Part shown: in pieces, positions 19,462 to 28,750 of the stretch
How the letters are laid out: each line of letters begins with the position of its first letter
Numbering within the stretch: the first letter of the stretch is position 1
Source: Halanaerobiaceae bacterium
Lineage (GTDB): Bacteria; Bacillota; Halanaerobiia; Halanaerobiales; Halarsenatibacteraceae
Length of the DNA stretch: 35,729 nt
Assembly (NCBI GenBank): GCA_003554225.1
Contig: PWFW01000067.1
Location: forward strand, 1 to 35,729
Direction: 5' to 3'
The notes under the pieces: generated by a model
What the model was told of the DNA's origin: nothing
Databases searched by the model: none
Seen by the model: the letters and a program-made list of their open reading frames with translations, nothing else
Translations under genes and position numbers: made by a program

Positions 19462-21528
19462 CTAATCTTCGTCCAGGGCAATCTCAGCTATATCCATAAC
19501 AGGTTCTATCAGCTCAGCAACCTGTTCTAAAAGTCTGAGCCGATTTCTGCGCAGCTGACCGTCATCTACCATTACCACCACATTATCGAGAAATTCATCA
19601 ACCGGTGTTTTTAGATCAGCTATAGCAAGCAGGGCTGGAAAGTATTTCTCACTACTGTAATACTCCTTAACCTCAGCAGCAGCCTGCTTATACTTATTCC
19701 AGAGATTTTTTTCCTCCTGATCCTTAAGGAGATCTGGAGAAAATTCTTCTGCCGGTTCTCCCTGACTGGCTAAGTTCTGGCAGCGCTGCAGGCCGTACAT
19801 CAGGGCCAGGAAGTCCTGGTGGTCTCTTTCTCTGAGCTGCATAACTGCCTGACAGCGGGCAGAGATATCATCAAGATCAAAGCTGTTCTTTGCCAGGACA
19901 GCATTAATCACATCGTAGCGGATGCCCTCATCGGCCAGATAATTGCGGAGACGCTGCTGAAGAAAGTCCAGCACCCTTTCCCTTACCTCAGAGGCTGCTC
20001 CGATTTCCCGCTGCAGCTGCTGAAAAAGATCCTTTAAGTTCAGATCCAGATCCTTTTTAATTATCATCCTGATAATGGCAGTAGCCTTCCGCCTCAGGGC
20101 AAAGGGGTCCTGTGAACCGCTGGGAATGTTGCCAACAAAGAAATTGCTCATTATATCATCGGCTTTATCGCTTATGCTTAAAATTAAGCCAGGCTTGCTC
20201 TGGGGTAGTTCATCCTGAGAACCTGAGGGCAGATACTGCTCGGCTATGGCCTGAGCCACCGCTTCGCTCTCTCCGGCCAGCCGGGCATATTCTCCCCCCA
20301 TGAATCCCTGCAGGGAGGCAAATTCCCGTACCATCTCGGTGGCCAGATCAAATTTAGCCAGCCCGGCAGCCCGGATAGCCTGTTTTTTAACCTCCTCATC
20401 CTGAGAGACTGCAGGACTTATCACCCGGGCAATATTCTTCAACCGATCGACCTTATCGGCCAGACTGCCCAGTTCTTCCTGATAAACGATGTCTGTCAGC
20501 CGATCATTAAATTCTTCCAGGCTTTTCTTCTGATCCTCACGGTAAAAGAAAACAGCATCAGCCAGCCGGGCCCTGATAACCATTTCATTACCATTGACTA
20601 CTTCATTCAGGTGGGGATCATCTCCGTTCCTGACACCGACAAATTTATTGATTAGGCTGCCAGATTTTTCCAGGGGGAAATAGCGCTGATGTTTTATCAT
20701 TGAAGTTGTTAAAACTTCATCGGGCAGGCTGAGGAAATCCTGAGAAAACTCCCCCTGAAAGGCAGTGGGGTATTCCACCAGGTTGACAACCTCCTGCAAG
20801 AGCCCCTCAGGTCGGACCGCTTCTACTTCTGGAGGCAGCAGTTCATCCAGCTGGGCTAATATTCTACTGCGCCGTTCCTCATTTTTAACCAGCACCTTCT
20901 CTCCGGCAAGCTGTTTGAAGTAGCGACCGGCTGAGGGAATTTCCAGCCTCTCCGCTCCCAGAAAACGATGGCCCCTGGTGACCCGGCCGCTTTCAAGTCC
21001 GGCCAGTTCAAAATCAATTACCTTATCATCCAGCAGAGCCAGCAGCCAGCGGATCGGCCTAACGAAACGATAGTCTTTATCCCCCCAGCGCATCTTCTGG
21101 GGCTGAGGCAGGGAGTTTATTATTTCCGGCAGCAGGCTCTCTAAAACTTCGCCGGTCTTCTTGCCCTCAATCGTTCTTTCAGCAAAGAGATAACCATCCC
21201 GGATTACCACCTCATCGAGACTGATATTCTGACCCCGGGCAAAGCCTTCGCCGGCTCTGGTGGGGTTGCCCCTATCATCAAAGGCTATCTCTTCAGCAGG
21301 TCCTCTAACACTTTCTTCCTTGTCAGACTGGCTCTCTGCCAGACCTCGGCCGTGCAGAACCAGACGGCGGGGGGTGGAGTAACTGGTAAATTCAGCAAAT
21401 TCAATCCGGGCCTCGCTGAATTTCTCCCGGGCCAGCCGGGTTAAGTTTTTCCTCAGACCGGCTATCATCCCGGCGGGAATCTCCTCCGTTCCTATTTCTA
21501 AAATTAGTTCAGCTGACATCGGCATCAT
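19462..21528 (-). CDS. glyS: Glycyl-tRNA synthetase beta subunit
   Basis: [64 protein letters not shown]. Confidence 0.97.
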   Translation of the reverse strand: MMPMSAELILEIGTEEIPAGMIAGLRKNLTRLAREKFSEARIEFAEFTSYSTPRRLVLHGRGLAESQSDKEESVRGPAEEIAFDDRGNPTRAGEGFARGQNISLDEVVIRDGYLFAERTIEGKKTGEVLESLLPEIINSLPQPQKMRWGDKDYRFVRPIRWLLALLDDKVIDFELAGLESGRVTRGHRFLGAERLEIPSAGRYFKQLAGEKVLVKNEERRSRILAQLDELLPPEVEAVRPEGLLQEVVNLVEYPTAFQGEFSQDFLSLPDEVLTTSMIKHQRYFPLEKSGSLINKFVGVRNGDDPHLNEVVNGNEMVIRARLADAVFFYREDQKKSLEEFNDRLTDIVYQEELGSLADKVDRLKNIARVISPAVSQDEEVKKQAIRAAGLAKFDLATEMVREFASLQGFMGGEYARLAGESEAVAQAIAEQYLPSGSQDELPQSKPGLILSISDKADDIMSNFFVGNIPSGSQDPFALRRKATAIIRMIIKKDLDLNLKDLFQQLQREIGAASEVRERVLDFLQQRLRNYLADEGIRYDVINAVLAKNSFDLDDISARCQAVMQLRERDHQDFLALMYGLQRCQNLASQGEPAEEFSPDLLKDQEEKNLWNKYKQAAAEVKEYYSSEKYFPALLAIADLKTPVDEFLDNVVVMVDDGQLRRNRLRLLEQVAELIEPVMDIAEIALDED

Positions 21529-22375
21529 CCTCCCTGCTCATCATTTCCAGATAACCGGAGGCACAATCCTGGGCCAGATCCCTGACCCGCTTGATGTAGC
21601 GGGTTCTTTCTGTAACACTGATTGCCCCCCGGGCATCAAGGATATTAAAAATATGAGAACATTTCAGGGTGTTGTCATAGGCCGGCAGCGGCAGATTGCT
21701 GTCGTTACAGAGCCGGGCCTCTTTTTCACAGAGCTCAAACATCTGCTGCAGCCGACCGGTATCGGCTATTTCAAAATTATACTTTGACTGCTGATATTCA
21801 TTGGCATGGTAAACATCGCCGTAGGTGACATCGCCAACCCAGCAGAGATCGTAGACACTCTCCTCCTGCTGGAGGTACATGGCAATTCGCTCCAGGCCAT
21901 AGGTCAGTTCGACTGTCACCGGATCGGTATCATAACCTCCCACCTGCTGGAAGTAGGTGAACTGAGTAATCTCCATACCGTCCAGCCAGACTTCCCAGCC
22001 CAGTCCCCAGGCGCCCAGAGTTGGTGCCTCCCAGTTATCCTCAACAAAACGAATATCATGCTCTCGAGGAATGATTCCCAGCTCCTCCAGGCTCTCAAGA
22101 TAAAGCTCCTGAATATTTTCCGGTGAAGGTTTTAAAATCACCTGATACTGGAAGTGGCGCTGGACCCGGTTGGGGTTTTCTCCATAACGGCCGTCCTGGG
22201 GGCGGCGGGAGGGCTGGACATAGCCGGTCCGCCAGGGTTTTCTGCCCAGGGCTTTCAGAAAGGTGGCAGGACACATGGTACCGGCTCCCACCTCGACATC
22301 ATAGGGCTGCTCGATAACACAGTTATTTCTGCTCCAGTAATCTGTCAGTTTTTGAATAATCTCCTGAAAATTCAT
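21509..22375 (-). CDS. glyQ: Glycyl-tRNA synthetase alpha subunit
   Basis: [61 protein letters not shown] track start 22384 (GTG); ATG at 22375 also possible. Confidence 0.97.
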   Translation of the reverse strand: MNFQEIIQKLTDYWSRNNCVIEQPYDVEVGAGTMCPATFLKALGRKPWRTGYVQPSRRPQDGRYGENPNRVQRHFQYQVILKPSPENIQELYLESLEELGIIPREHDIRFVEDNWEAPTLGAWGLGWEVWLDGMEITQFTYFQQVGGYDTDPVTVELTYGLERIAMYLQQEESVYDLCWVGDVTYGDVYHANEYQQSKYNFEIADTGRLQQMFELCEKEARLCNDSNLPLPAYDNTLKCSHIFNILDARGAISVTERTRYIKRVRDLAQDCASGYLEMMSREDDADVS

Positions 22376-22423
22376 GCTTCCCACTCCTCTTAAAATATAT
22401 AATTCTTTTAGTGTTTCGCTCTG

Positions 22424-22510
22424 ATAAAGAAAAGCCTCCCTCCCTCGGGAACGAGGCGTTCTGTACTGCTGATTTATCTGCCGGAAAAGTTTCAGCCCCT
22501 GAACGGCAGA
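22424..22510 (-). promoter_or_regulatory. Attenuator-like leader of glyQS: hairpin plus terminator, possibly a degenerate T-box
   Basis: Minus strand: TCTGCCG..CGGCAGA stem (22504-22510 / 22477-22483), then AGCAGTACAGAACGCCTCGTTCC, then GCCTCGTTCCCGAGGGAGGGAGGC TTTTCTTT. Canonical TGGTACC core not present. Confidence 0.45.
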
Positions 22511-22531
22511 AGCTTCAATTTAAAGCAAAAA

Positions 22532-22635
22532 CTTTAGTTAAAGCATTAAATCGAAATATTTACTAAGCAAAAGCTTTAGTTAAAGCATTAAATCGAAATT
22601 TTTTACTAAGCAGAATCTTAAGTTAAAGCATTAAG
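22532..22635. repeat. ~42-bp AT-rich tandem repeat (about 2.5 copies) between recO and glyQ
   Basis: CTTTAGTTAAAGCATTAAATCGAAAT starts at 22532 and 22574; degraded third copy CTTAAGTTAAAGCATTAA at 22617. Confidence 0.9.
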
Positions 22636-22649
22636 TTAAAACATATAAG

Positions 22650-23501
22650 TTAAAACATATCAAGGAATCTCCGGGAGCGAAGATTTAACTCCAGATGATA
22701 GCTGATAAATTCATCCAAAATTCTGTTGATCTTGCTCCGGGCTGAGCAGGAAATTTTCAGCCCGGCTGGCAGCTGATACCCCCTGTTTTTAATGATTTTC
22801 AAAACCTGATAAACTTCGCCGGTAATTGCAATAGTTTTTTCAGCTAAAGAGTTTTCACCCTCAGGGTTTTCAGTCTGATGATTTTCAGCTGAAAGAGTAT
22901 CTCCTGGATAATTTTCTGCTGAAGAGGCTTGAGCTTTTGAGTTTTCCCGGGAAATATCCTCAGCCAGAACCAGACCGCCTTCTGGTATCGAAAATGCCAG
23001 ATTTCGAGAGGTAGAATACTCCTCTTTTAGGCAGTTATCATCATCCAGCCGAAGCGAAAATCCCAAATATTCCAGCATCAGCAGACGGAAAATTAGGTGA
23101 ATCAGACGGAAATCCTCATCTTCCCGGGCTTCCTCCAGCTGATAGAGAGTAGCTAACAGATGCTTAAAAAGAGCGGCATCGGACTGAGCGGTGCCGGCCA
23201 GGTAATAAAATTCCAATACATAACTGCCGTAGCTCATTTTTTTCAGGTCCTGGCGCAGGGCCTGAAAACTGTGTTTGCTGGTAAGTTTATTGAGCTGACC
23301 CAAGCCCTGGCCCTGGTAATACTCCAGCTCATTCCAGGAAAATTTCTGCAGCAGTCCGGACTTAAAGGAAGTGGTTTTCTTGCTGCCGGTTACTGCAATC
23401 CGGGCCAGTCCGTAATCCCGGGTATAAAAGGTTACCAGGGTATCGGATTCACCTAAATCCATGCTGCGCAGCACAACCCCCGAAGTTTTTCGGGATGACA
23501 T
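22650..23501 (-). CDS. recO: DNA repair protein RecO (divergent; zinc-motif cysteines apparently missing)
   Basis: GVVLRSMDLGESDTLVTFYTRDYGLARIAVTGSKK OB-fold N-terminus and LEYLGF region; located near era as in other Firmicutes. Confidence 0.88.
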   Translation of the reverse strand: MSSRKTSGVVLRSMDLGESDTLVTFYTRDYGLARIAVTGSKKTTSFKSGLLQKFSWNELEYYQGQGLGQLNKLTSKHSFQALRQDLKKMSYGSYVLEFYYLAGTAQSDAALFKHLLATLYQLEEAREDEDFRLIHLIFRLLMLEYLGFSLRLDDDNCLKEEYSTSRNLAFSIPEGGLVLAEDISRENSKAQASSAENYPGDTLSAENHQTENPEGENSLAEKTIAITGEVYQVLKIIKNRGYQLPAGLKISCSARSKINRILDEFISYHLELNLRSRRFLDMF

Positions 23502-23506
23502 TTAAG

Positions 23507-24196
23507 CTACTCCTCCTCATCGGTTACAATTTCCACTCCAGAACTGGTACCAATTCTGTTAGCTCCAGCATCCAGCATATCGAGAGCATCGGAAAAATTT
23601 CTGATACCCCCGGAAGCCTTTACCCCGACATCCCGGCCAACGGTCTTTCTCATCAGGCTGACATCTTCGGTGGTGGCATTGCCGGGACCAAAGCCCGTCG
23701 AGGTTTTAACAAAATCTGCCCCGGCGTCCCGGGCTAATTCACAGGCTTTCACAATCTCATCATCATCCAGATAACAGGTTTCAATTATAACCTTGACGAT
23801 AATATCGGAGGTCACCCCGGCAGTGTTGGTGGAATCAACCACCGATTTGATATCGGACCTGACCAGGTCATAGGCTCTGGATTTAAAGGCGCTGAGATTC
23901 ATTACCATATCCATCTCCTGAGCTCCATTTTTGATGGCATTTCTGGTCTCGAAGGCTTTGGTCTCGGTGGTGTTGGCACCCAGGGGAAAACCGATAACCG
24001 TGGTTACCTTAACCGAACTTTCTTTAAGCTGCTTGGCAGCAAAGGGGACAAAAATGGGATGAATACAGACCGAAGCAAATTCATGTTCTTTAGCCTCCTG
24101 GCAGAGTTTTTTAATATCCTCCACCCTGCCGGTGGGCCGTAAAAAGGTATGATCAATCATCTTTGCCATATCTTTAGGTTTGATAGCCATAAGCAA
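23507..24196 (-). CDS. deoC: Deoxyribose-phosphate aldolase
   Basis: [76 protein letters not shown]. Confidence 0.97.
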   Translation of the reverse strand: MLMAIKPKDMAKMIDHTFLRPTGRVEDIKKLCQEAKEHEFASVCIHPIFVPFAAKQLKESSVKVTTVIGFPLGANTTETKAFETRNAIKNGAQEMDMVMNLSAFKSRAYDLVRSDIKSVVDSTNTAGVTSDIIVKVIIETCYLDDDEIVKACELARDAGADFVKTSTGFGPGNATTEDVSLMRKTVGRDVGVKASGGIRNFSDALDMLDAGANRIGTSSGVEIVTDEEE

Positions 24197-24239
24197 TTAT
24201 CACTCCTTATATAGTTACCCCGTAACACATCAACCGGAA

Positions 24240-24267
24240 AATTTATTAAAAGAAAAATATAAGTCAA
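24240..24267 (-). promoter_or_regulatory. Candidate SigA promoter upstream of deoC
   Basis: Minus strand TTGACT (24262-24267), 16-nt spacer, TAAATT (24240-24245). Confidence 0.4.
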
Positions 24268-24310
24268 TAATTATATTCTCGGTATAATCTCATTGTCCTT
24301 CCTGAAAGAG

Positions 24311-24450
24311 GAGAAATCTCTGAGAGAAAGCTGGAGCTTCTGACTTACTAAAGAAAAATATCTGAAAAATAGCCTGCGGCTCCGAACTGACTGAGGAGAG
24401 ATATCTGACAGAAAACCGGCTGCTACAAACTTACTGCAGAAAAATTACTG
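24311..24450. repeat. Degenerate ~43-bp tandem repeat (3 copies plus a fragment) between era and deoC
   Basis: Copies start at 24311 (gagaaatctctgagagaaagc), 24353 (gaaaaatatctgaaaaatagc), 24396 (gagagatatctgacagaaaacc), fragment at 24439 (gaaaaattactg); each ends with a (g)actta/gact-like block. Confidence 0.7.
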
Positions 24451-25335
24451 CTCTTTATAACCCAGTCTTTTCAGCCACTGCTCATCCTTGCGCCAGTTCT
24501 TTCTGACTTTGACCCAGAGGTCAAGGTAGACCTTGCGGCCCAGCATTCTTTCGATTTCCTTCCGGGCCCGGCTGCCGATCTTCTTCAGCATGCCGCCGCT
24601 CTCGCCGATAATAATTGCTTTGTGGCTGCTGCGCTCAACAAAGATATTGGTCCTGAGATAATAGAGGTCCTGCTCCTCCCTTTCCTTCATCTCCTCCAGC
24701 TGAACAGCTGTTCCATAGGGAATTTCATCATAGAGCAGCTGGAAAATCTGCTCCCGGACCAGCTCTTCAATTAAGTCCCGCTCCAGCTGATCGGTATACA
24801 TCTCTTCGGGATAATATTGAGGCCCCTCGGGAAGCTGCTGATAAATTTTATCCCTTAAGTTATCCAGTCCCTGACCGGTTTCAGCCGAAACTGCCAGGGG
24901 CGGGAGATCAGTACGGCGCTGAAAGTCAGCTAAAATTCTCTCAAGCTTATCCGGCTTAACCCTGTCAATCTTATTTGCCACCAGAATAACCGGTCTGTCA
25001 GCCTCCTGAATCTTTTCAAAGATAAACTGATCTCCACTCCCGTAGCCTGCCGGAGCATCGACCAGAAAGATCACCAGATCAACATCTCTGATTCCGTAAT
25101 AGATTTCATCGAGCATGTACTCATCGAGTTTATTTTTAGCCCGGTGAACTCCAGGGGTATCAACAAAAACAGCCTGATAGCAGGCTGTTGTCAAAATGGC
25201 CCGTATTCTTTTTCTGGTGGTCTGAGGCCGGGAGGAGATTATCGCAGCCTTAGCCCCGATCAACCTGTTCACCAGGCTTGATTTGCCAACATTGGGCCTG
25301 CCAACCACCGCCACAAAACCTGAACGATAGCTCAT
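24445..25335 (-). CDS. era: Ribosome biogenesis GTPase Era
   Basis: GRPNVGKSSLVN, DTPGVHRAKNKLDEYM, VANKIDRVK, KH domain IIGESGGMLKKIGSRARKEIERML. Confidence 0.98.
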   Translation of the reverse strand: MSYRSGFVAVVGRPNVGKSSLVNRLIGAKAAIISSRPQTTRKRIRAILTTACYQAVFVDTPGVHRAKNKLDEYMLDEIYYGIRDVDLVIFLVDAPAGYGSGDQFIFEKIQEADRPVILVANKIDRVKPDKLERILADFQRRTDLPPLAVSAETGQGLDNLRDKIYQQLPEGPQYYPEEMYTDQLERDLIEELVREQIFQLLYDEIPYGTAVQLEEMKEREEQDLYYLRTNIFVERSSHKAIIIGESGGMLKKIGSRARKEIERMLGRKVYLDLWVKVRKNWRKDEQWLKRLGYKEQ

Positions 25336-25751
25336 GATTGCTCCAGATCCCCGGCGGTAAAATGTTCCGGGAGGAGCTCACCGGCTGTCCGGCTCAGCTC
25401 AGCTCCGGCTAGATTTAACATCATCACATCCATTTCGGGATTAAACTCGTTCATGACCTGCCGGCAGGCCCCGCAGGGCGAAACCGGCCGGGCAGTATCG
25501 GCAGTAACCGCCAGGGCAATAATTTCCCTTTCCCCGGCAGTAATGGCCTGAAAAATTGCCGTCCGCTCGGCACAGATGCTCAGAGGATAGGAGGCATTTT
25601 CAATATTAGCTCCGGTATAAATGCTGCCCGAAGCAGTCAGAACTGCTGCTCCCACCGGGAAGGGAGAATAGGGTACATAGGCCCGTTCCCTGGCTTCCCG
25701 TGCCTTTTCTTTTAGTTTATCTCTGGCTGTCTGGTCCAGTTGATTTTCCAT
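25332..25751 (-). CDS. cdd: Cytidine deaminase
   Basis: AYVPYSPFPVGAAVLT, GANIENASYPLSICAERTAIF, PCGACRQVMNEF. Confidence 0.97.
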   Translation of the reverse strand: MENQLDQTARDKLKEKAREARERAYVPYSPFPVGAAVLTASGSIYTGANIENASYPLSICAERTAIFQAITAGEREIIALAVTADTARPVSPCGACRQVMNEFNPEMDVMMLNLAGAELSRTAGELLPEHFTAGDLEQS

Positions 25752-25901
25752 GCTTATCCTCCTTTGGCGCTGCAGGGCTGTGATAGCTGACTTTGTAAAA
25801 TCTCATTGTTTTATTATTTTTTGAGATTACTGCTGATATAACTAACTTTATACAGCTGGTCTCAAGATACAGCTGTTTTCTGATTGGACCGGAATCCAAT
25901 T

Positions 25902-27026
25902 TCAGTAATTTATCTCAGCATTAAGGGGCACCACCTGAATCCAGGTTCTGCCGGGGAGAAATTCCAGAGGTTCTCCCTTCCGGTTATAATATTCTGTCTC
26001 TCCCTGAGAGTCTTTCAGCCAGTAGCCGGAGGTGGCGGTGCCTTTTTGAAAAAATAGCAGCTCACCCTGAGAATCTAATTCCATCCGGAGTCTGCCAACA
26101 TCATCGATCACCCGGGTTGGTACATACTTAACTATAATGTTTTCTGCAGCAAGCTGTTTTCCGGTGGTATCAAGATGAGGCCTGCTGGCATCTCCCAGAT
26201 AGCGGAGGTAAGCACCGCTCTCCTCGGCAAAATGATAGCAGACGGTATAACCACCCCAGTATCTAATCTCAATTTCAGGAGCACTCTCAAATTCTGACCT
26301 GTTCTCTGAAGTTTTTTCTTCAGCTGGATTGGCAGCAGGCAGAACAGCAAAATATTTCTCCCTAACATGCTGCGGTAAGCTATCACTGCCGGTATATACA
26401 TTGTGGGGACGGGATCTATCGCTTTCTCTCCAGTAATAGCTGCCCCGGCTGATCTCATCATAATTTTCAACCTGAAGCTGGGAGAGATACTGATAACCCA
26501 GGGGGCTGGCTCCAATATGAAGCAGCCTGCTGTCATAACCGGAGGCGGTCTCCACCATGTAGGAGCGGAGACTGCGGATCGGCCCTATCTCCTGCGGCAC
26601 CCGAGAAAAATAGAAGGCCAGAAAACGGGTTATACCACCTTCCACCAGAAATTCATAAACAAGATCAGCTTCATTAAGCCCGGTCTGAGGTCGGGAAGAG
26701 GGATGATTTTCAATTACCACGGCCAGGGGACGTCTTAAGCCGGGCTGGAGATCTCCGGGCTGGACTGTAGCTCTGAAAAACTCTTCCAGCTGTCTGCTGC
26801 CTGGTGAGGAACTCACTCCTGAAAGATCAAGTCCGGTCTTATCTTCCATTTCCTCCAGTCTGAGGACTTCTTCCCGGAAAATGAAAAAATCAAAATCAAA
26901 AAAATCAGCGGTTAGATAAAGCAATCCCGCTCCCAGGACCAGAACCAGGATGATAACAGCGATCACTTCTTTTCTAAGGCTGTTAAATATCCCAGGATGG
27001 TTAAATTTTTTAAGGTAGTTAAGCAT
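25902..27026 (-). CDS. DUF3048 family (YerB-like) membrane-anchored protein
   Basis: N-terminal TM; PLAVVIENHPSSRPQTGLNEADLVYEFLVEGGITRFLAFYF, GPIRSLRSYMVETA, GRTWIQVVP. Confidence 0.88.
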   Translation of the reverse strand: MLNYLKKFNHPGIFNSLRKEVIAVIILVLVLGAGLLYLTADFFDFDFFIFREEVLRLEEMEDKTGLDLSGVSSSPGSRQLEEFFRATVQPGDLQPGLRRPLAVVIENHPSSRPQTGLNEADLVYEFLVEGGITRFLAFYFSRVPQEIGPIRSLRSYMVETASGYDSRLLHIGASPLGYQYLSQLQVENYDEISRGSYYWRESDRSRPHNVYTGSDSLPQHVREKYFAVLPAANPAEEKTSENRSEFESAPEIEIRYWGGYTVCYHFAEESGAYLRYLGDASRPHLDTTGKQLAAENIIVKYVPTRVIDDVGRLRMELDSQGELLFFQKGTATSGYWLKDSQGETEYYNRKGEPLEFLPGRTWIQVVPLNAEINY

Positions 27027-27036
27027 CTGCTCCCCC

Positions 27037-28284
27037 TCAACCTTCTGCCAGTTTCTTCTCGGAAACCAGCCGAACCTTTTTGATCCGGTGGCCGGTGGTG
27101 GAGACTACCTTTATTTCCAGCCCCTCTTCCTGAATGCTTTCTCCCTCCCGGGGCAGATAACCGAGTTTATAGAGAATATAGCCGCTGATGGTTTCATAGG
27201 TTTCACCATCACCCAGGGGCTGGTCAAGATATTCATTAATTTTATCTATATCAACCCTGCCGTCGACCAGCAGCTCATGGTCGGAAAGAGGCTCAATCTC
27301 CTTCCTGTCGGGATCAAATTCATCCTGAATATCACCTACTATCTCCTCCAGCAGGTCTTCGATGGTAATCAGACCGGCTGTTCCACCATATTCATCCAGG
27401 ACAATAGCCATGTGCTCCTTCCGCCTTTTCATTTCATTGAGAAGCTTATTAATGGGCTTGCTTTCAGGTATAAAATAAATCGGCTTGATAAACTCCTCCA
27501 GAGTATATTCTTTATTCTCTAAAAGCATAATCAAGAGATCTTTGACATATACCAGTCCGGTTATCTCATCAATCGACTCCTCAAAAACCGGAATCCGGGA
27601 GTAGCCGTGTTCCACGGCAAGCTCAACAACCTCCTGGACCGGGGTGGTATTCTCCACACAGATCATATCGGTTCGGGGAACCATTATTTCCCGGACCAGA
27701 ATATCATCGAAATCAAAAATGCTCTGAATCATTTCGCTTTCAACTTCTTTGATGGCTCCTTCCTTTTCCGAAACATTGACAAAGCGCCGGATCTCTTCTT
27801 CGGAAAGAAAGGCTGAAGACATTACATTTTCAGCCCCAATAATAATTTTGATTAACCAGGAAAAGAAGACCACAAAGGGGGCAAATATTTTTTCCACCCA
27901 GATTAAAAAGGGAGCAACTTTTATGGCATAGGAGAGAGATTTATTATTGCCCAGTGATTTAGGTGTGATCTCACCAAAAACTAAAATTAACAGAGTCATC
28001 ACCCCGGTGGCAATACCTACTCCCCGGCTGCCGAAGAGCTCAATGGCAATTGAGGTGGCAATGGCGGAAGCGGCAACATTTACCAGGTTATTACCAATTA
28101 GAATCGTGCTGAGCAGCCTGATTTCATCCTGAAGAAGCTCATCGGCAACCCTGGCTTTTTTATCACCCTCATTAACCATATCCTTAAGTTTTACCCGGCT
28201 GACAGCCATAAAGGCCGTTTCCGAGCCGGAGAAAAATGCTGACAGGAAAAACAGAATTATCAGCAGTGTTATTTGAATAGCCAT
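27037..28284 (-). CDS. CNNM/HlyC-CorC family membrane protein with paired CBS domains
   Basis: [83 protein letters not shown]. Likely start MAIQITLL (28284). Confidence 0.94.
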   Translation of the reverse strand: MAIQITLLIILFFLSAFFSGSETAFMAVSRVKLKDMVNEGDKKARVADELLQDEIRLLSTILIGNNLVNVAASAIATSIAIELFGSRGVGIATGVMTLLILVFGEITPKSLGNNKSLSYAIKVAPFLIWVEKIFAPFVVFFSWLIKIIIGAENVMSSAFLSEEEIRRFVNVSEKEGAIKEVESEMIQSIFDFDDILVREIMVPRTDMICVENTTPVQEVVELAVEHGYSRIPVFEESIDEITGLVYVKDLLIMLLENKEYTLEEFIKPIYFIPESKPINKLLNEMKRRKEHMAIVLDEYGGTAGLITIEDLLEEIVGDIQDEFDPDRKEIEPLSDHELLVDGRVDIDKINEYLDQPLGDGETYETISGYILYKLGYLPREGESIQEEGLEIKVVSTTGHRIKKVRLVSEKKLAEG

Positions 28285-28309
28285 CAGGCAGTCCCCCCTG
28301 AACCGGTCA

Positions 28310-28750
28310 TTACTCCCGACCGAGCCCAAATTCAGTCAGTATTTCCTCTTCTCTCTTTCTCATAGTCTTTCTTCCAGCCTGCTCCCGGTGATCATATCCC
28401 AGCAGATGGAGAAGACCGTGAACTGTCAGGTAACCGATCTCTCTTGTAAGAGAATGTCCATATTCCCGGGCCTGCTCCCTGGCCCGGCCGCAGGCTATGA
28501 TAATCTCACCCAGGAGCTCCTCATCGATAGGAAAGGAAAGCACATCGGTTACCTCATTGCGGCTGCGATAGCGGTGATTTAATTCTCGAATCTTTTCATC
28601 TGTTACCAGAGTAATGCTGAGCTCTCCTCCAGTTATACTGAGCTCCCCACACTCCTGCTCCTGCTTAAGAGCAGATTCTGCCAGTTCTTTAGTTTCTGTC
28701 AGCAGCTCCGGACTGATTATTCTTTCCGGAACCTGACTTGTTATCAGCAC
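28310..28750 (-). CDS. ybeY: Endoribonuclease YbeY
   Basis: YRSRNEVTDVLSFP and zinc motif TVHGLLHLLGYDHREQA. Preferred start GTG at 28750 (AGGAG-ATAAAG-GTG); ORF track start 28768. Confidence 0.95.
   Translation of the reverse strand: MLITSQVPERIISPELLTETKELAESALKQEQECGELSITGGELSITLVTDEKIRELNHRYRSRNEVTDVLSFPIDEELLGEIIIACGRAREQAREYGHSLTREIGYLTVHGLLHLLGYDHREQAGRKTMRKREEEILTEFGLGRE

Noticed and set aside
25717-25899. 60 aa minus ORF upstream of cdd
   Set aside because: Overlaps the cdd start in another frame, no recognisable family, weak start context.
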